In this document: positions 61,981 through 64,000 of the stretch, in pieces | Layout: every line of letters begins with the position of its first letter | How positions within the stretch are numbered: position 1 is the first letter of the stretch | Assembly: GCA_013350335.1 (NCBI GenBank) | Contig: CM023535.1 | Location: 24,831,746-24,895,745, forward strand | Source: Chimonanthus salicifolius | Taxonomy: Eukaryota; Streptophyta; Magnoliopsida; Laurales; Calycanthaceae | Reading direction: 5' to 3' | Length of the DNA: 64,000 nucleotides | Position numbers and translations under genes: made by a program | Notes under the pieces: model-generated | Told to the model about the DNA's origin: nothing | Databases searched by the model: none | The model's input: the letters and a program-made list of their open reading frames with translations, nothing else

Positions 61981-64000
61981 GTGTGGATTAATCTTCATAA
62001 AATCCTTTAAATGATTCCTTTTAGAATTGTTATATTTTTTTAACAATTTTATATCTTATGGTTCCTAAATCTGCAGTTTCCACACGAAGAATTTCTGTAT
62101 GCAAATGTTTATTAGAAAAATGAAGTTGCTTAATTCTTAATCACTCTTGATTTTTTACTCCTTTAGAATGTAATATCTGCATCTATGATCTATATATATA
62201 TGATTGAAGAATTGGATAAGGAAAAATTCAAAGATAGGCTCAAATTGAGGAAAACCTAAATTCAAATTTCACCCACGGATTTATGGTAAAATTCTCAAAT
62301 CTCACTAAAATCAAGCAGTCCAATGGGACCTTGTTCCAATGGAGAGAAACAAAACCTCAATTGGCTATACCTAGTTAACTCTTTCAGTGAAGAATTAACA
62401 AAGGCCCAATTCTCACTAGGTATTTAATTTTAAACTGAAATTGAAAATACACTGGCAAATTTTATGAATCTAGGAATTTTAAAAACTGCACAAAAGAAAT
62501 TAAATGCAAAAATTAATAAAACTGGAATATAAAGAACTCACCAAACCAAGGGAGCAAACAACCTTCAACTGAAATTGGGATGATCCCCATGGGCACCCAA
62601 GGCCCTTGTTTATAGTGTTATGATTACATTGAAAAAAGGAAAAAAAATTCAAGAGAGAGATACACATTCATCTCCTTATACATGACTTCTAAAAAGAATT
62701 CCAAGCATTCTCTAAGTGACATTTGTCCTATTAACATCATTATGCCATCATTATTAAATCATAAAAGAAAATAAAAAATCCTAATCAAGCATGTGTGATC
62801 TTTCCTTTGTTTGTGAAGAGTTGAAGACCCTAAGAGCAGAAGTGCAAACATGTGCTAAGCCATCTCTTTCTGGGGAGTCCGCTAGTGAGCTTGCTACTGT
62901 ATGCACAAGAGGGCAGAAATGCGAGGGCCTCAATTTCCAAAATTGTTCTCAATCTTCTCAAGTTATGTTTGATTTTCCATTAATTATCAAAGTGAATATC
63001 AGTGGATGACATTGAAAAATTTCTCATTGACTATCAAATGGATTGTCTCCATCTGAAAAAAAACACTTGTAAAACCAATGAAAAGGAGGCAAAACTTTTT
63101 TCTTCATCCACACCACAATGTTTGAGAAGGGACATGAGAAAACACATAACATTCCCATTGTTGTCTTAATACCATCCACCTTTTAATGCTTGGGACATCC
63201 TCTCAATCTTCTGATGTAGTTATGCTTCAAAAATAATCCTGTCAGATGGGGCCCCCAATGGGCTTGAACAATAGTAGTTCCTTTGTATCATGTATTATCA
63301 TCATCATCGAGCTACTAATCCCATCAATCTGGGTTGATTCTTTGGTTTCTCTGCTCTATCCAAAACCACGGCGTCTATCACTCCACACTCTACTATGTCC
63401 TTTCCATCCACAAGCTTTCTTCTACATACATGCTCAAACTACCTTGAGCAGATTCCTTCACCTTCTCATCTATTGGTCGTACTTTATGGTCATGTTTGAG
63501 TGCAATAGATTTCATAGTTGGTACTATAAAAGTACATGAAATTCAAAATCTCTAAAGATCCCAAATCCTTGAACATCTCGTCTAACCCTCTCCTAAGATT
63601 ACTAAATCCAAGATCGACTGTACTTGAAAAAATGCAAATGAACTGAATGCCATTCAGTTCTTTCACCAAGATGTTTATTCAATTCCTGGTAAAGTAAACA
63701 AAGAAAAAAGAAAGGAAAAAAAATCCCGTTAATATTATACTTGCTTGTTTGCTCCTCACTCTTTTGTGCTCACTCAGACAACACTTGCATCGTTGATATC
63801 TACTTCATGCTTTAGTTTTTTTACACTCGTCTCTTTGGATATTTTTTGCATTAAAAGCTAGAATAACTAGCTTATGCATTTTATTGTTGTCTTACATAGG
63901 TATTATCCTATATGTTCATTTTCTATTGACCAATGTATAAAATTAGGAAAAGATTCTTGTAGACTCACTTTTTGCCTGATGATTGAGCAACTACACTTTT
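61981..64000 (+). other. SEC23 intron 3, partial
   Basis: It begins with the donor GTGTGG after CAG. The next SEC23 exon, expected to start near VGVAEMK, was not found before the window end, so the intron is over 2 kb. I saw no other gene. An open stretch at 62791-63009 has no recognisable domain. Confidence 0.7.

Noticed and set aside
62791..63009. Candidate next SEC23 exon
   Set aside because: The translation does not resemble the SEC23 sequence expected after ALDQ, and no suitable splice frame exists.

Overview
This window is nuclear DNA from a flowering plant with a large, repeat-rich genome. The evidence is two intron-containing eukaryotic housekeeping genes, plant-type ribosomal-gene promoter boxes, and a dense layer of plant LTR retrotransposons, hAT DNA transposons, SINEs and LINE remnants. 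I cannot name the species; very long introns packed with old repeats would fit a magnoliid-like or other large woody-plant genome, but this is only an impression.

Only two host genes are supported. (1) Cytosolic ribosomal protein eS8 (RPS8) lies on the minus strand at 931-6287. Five coding exons join into an intact 224-residue reading frame, and a telo-box, a site II motif and a TATA box lie upstream. (2) The N-terminal ~354 residues of the COPII coat protein SEC23 lie on the plus strand from 46443. Exons at 46443-47168, 47844-48017 and 61819-61980 are in frame, the gene continues past the window end, and its second intron is 13.8 kb.

Layout. 1-380: ends of hAT-type elements. 380-6390: RPS8, with a LINE scrap in intron 2. 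6873-13880: a ~7 kb hAT element with TATCGG-rich ends, a ~160-bp tandem array and a broken BED/hAT transposase gene. 14.2-18.5 kb: a TRIM and three hAT elements defined by 8-bp target duplications. 19.1-24.5 kb: the 3' end of a decayed Ty3/gypsy element and its LTR, interrupted by a 2.07-kb solo LTR that carries a phased palindrome array. 24.5-34.3 kb: nested LTR pieces, one family in both orientations. 34.3-42.3 kb: LTR-like DNA split by a complete but mutated Ty1/copia element (35256-40774, 5-bp TSD). 42.9-45.4 kb: a solo LTR of the same family as 22.1-24.5 kb. 45.4-46.1 kb: LTR-like sequence directly upstream of SEC23. 48-61.8 kb: the SEC23 intron with three SINEs, two hAT elements, a solo LTR and LINE remnants.

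The two host genes do not form a pathway together; both are constitutive (translation and ER-to-Golgi transport). No operon, CRISPR, toxin or biosynthetic cluster was seen. The most unusual material is in the mobile DNA: phased palindrome arrays inside LTRs or leaders of several unrelated retroelements, and the hAT element whose transposase start codon directly follows a two-subfamily tandem array.
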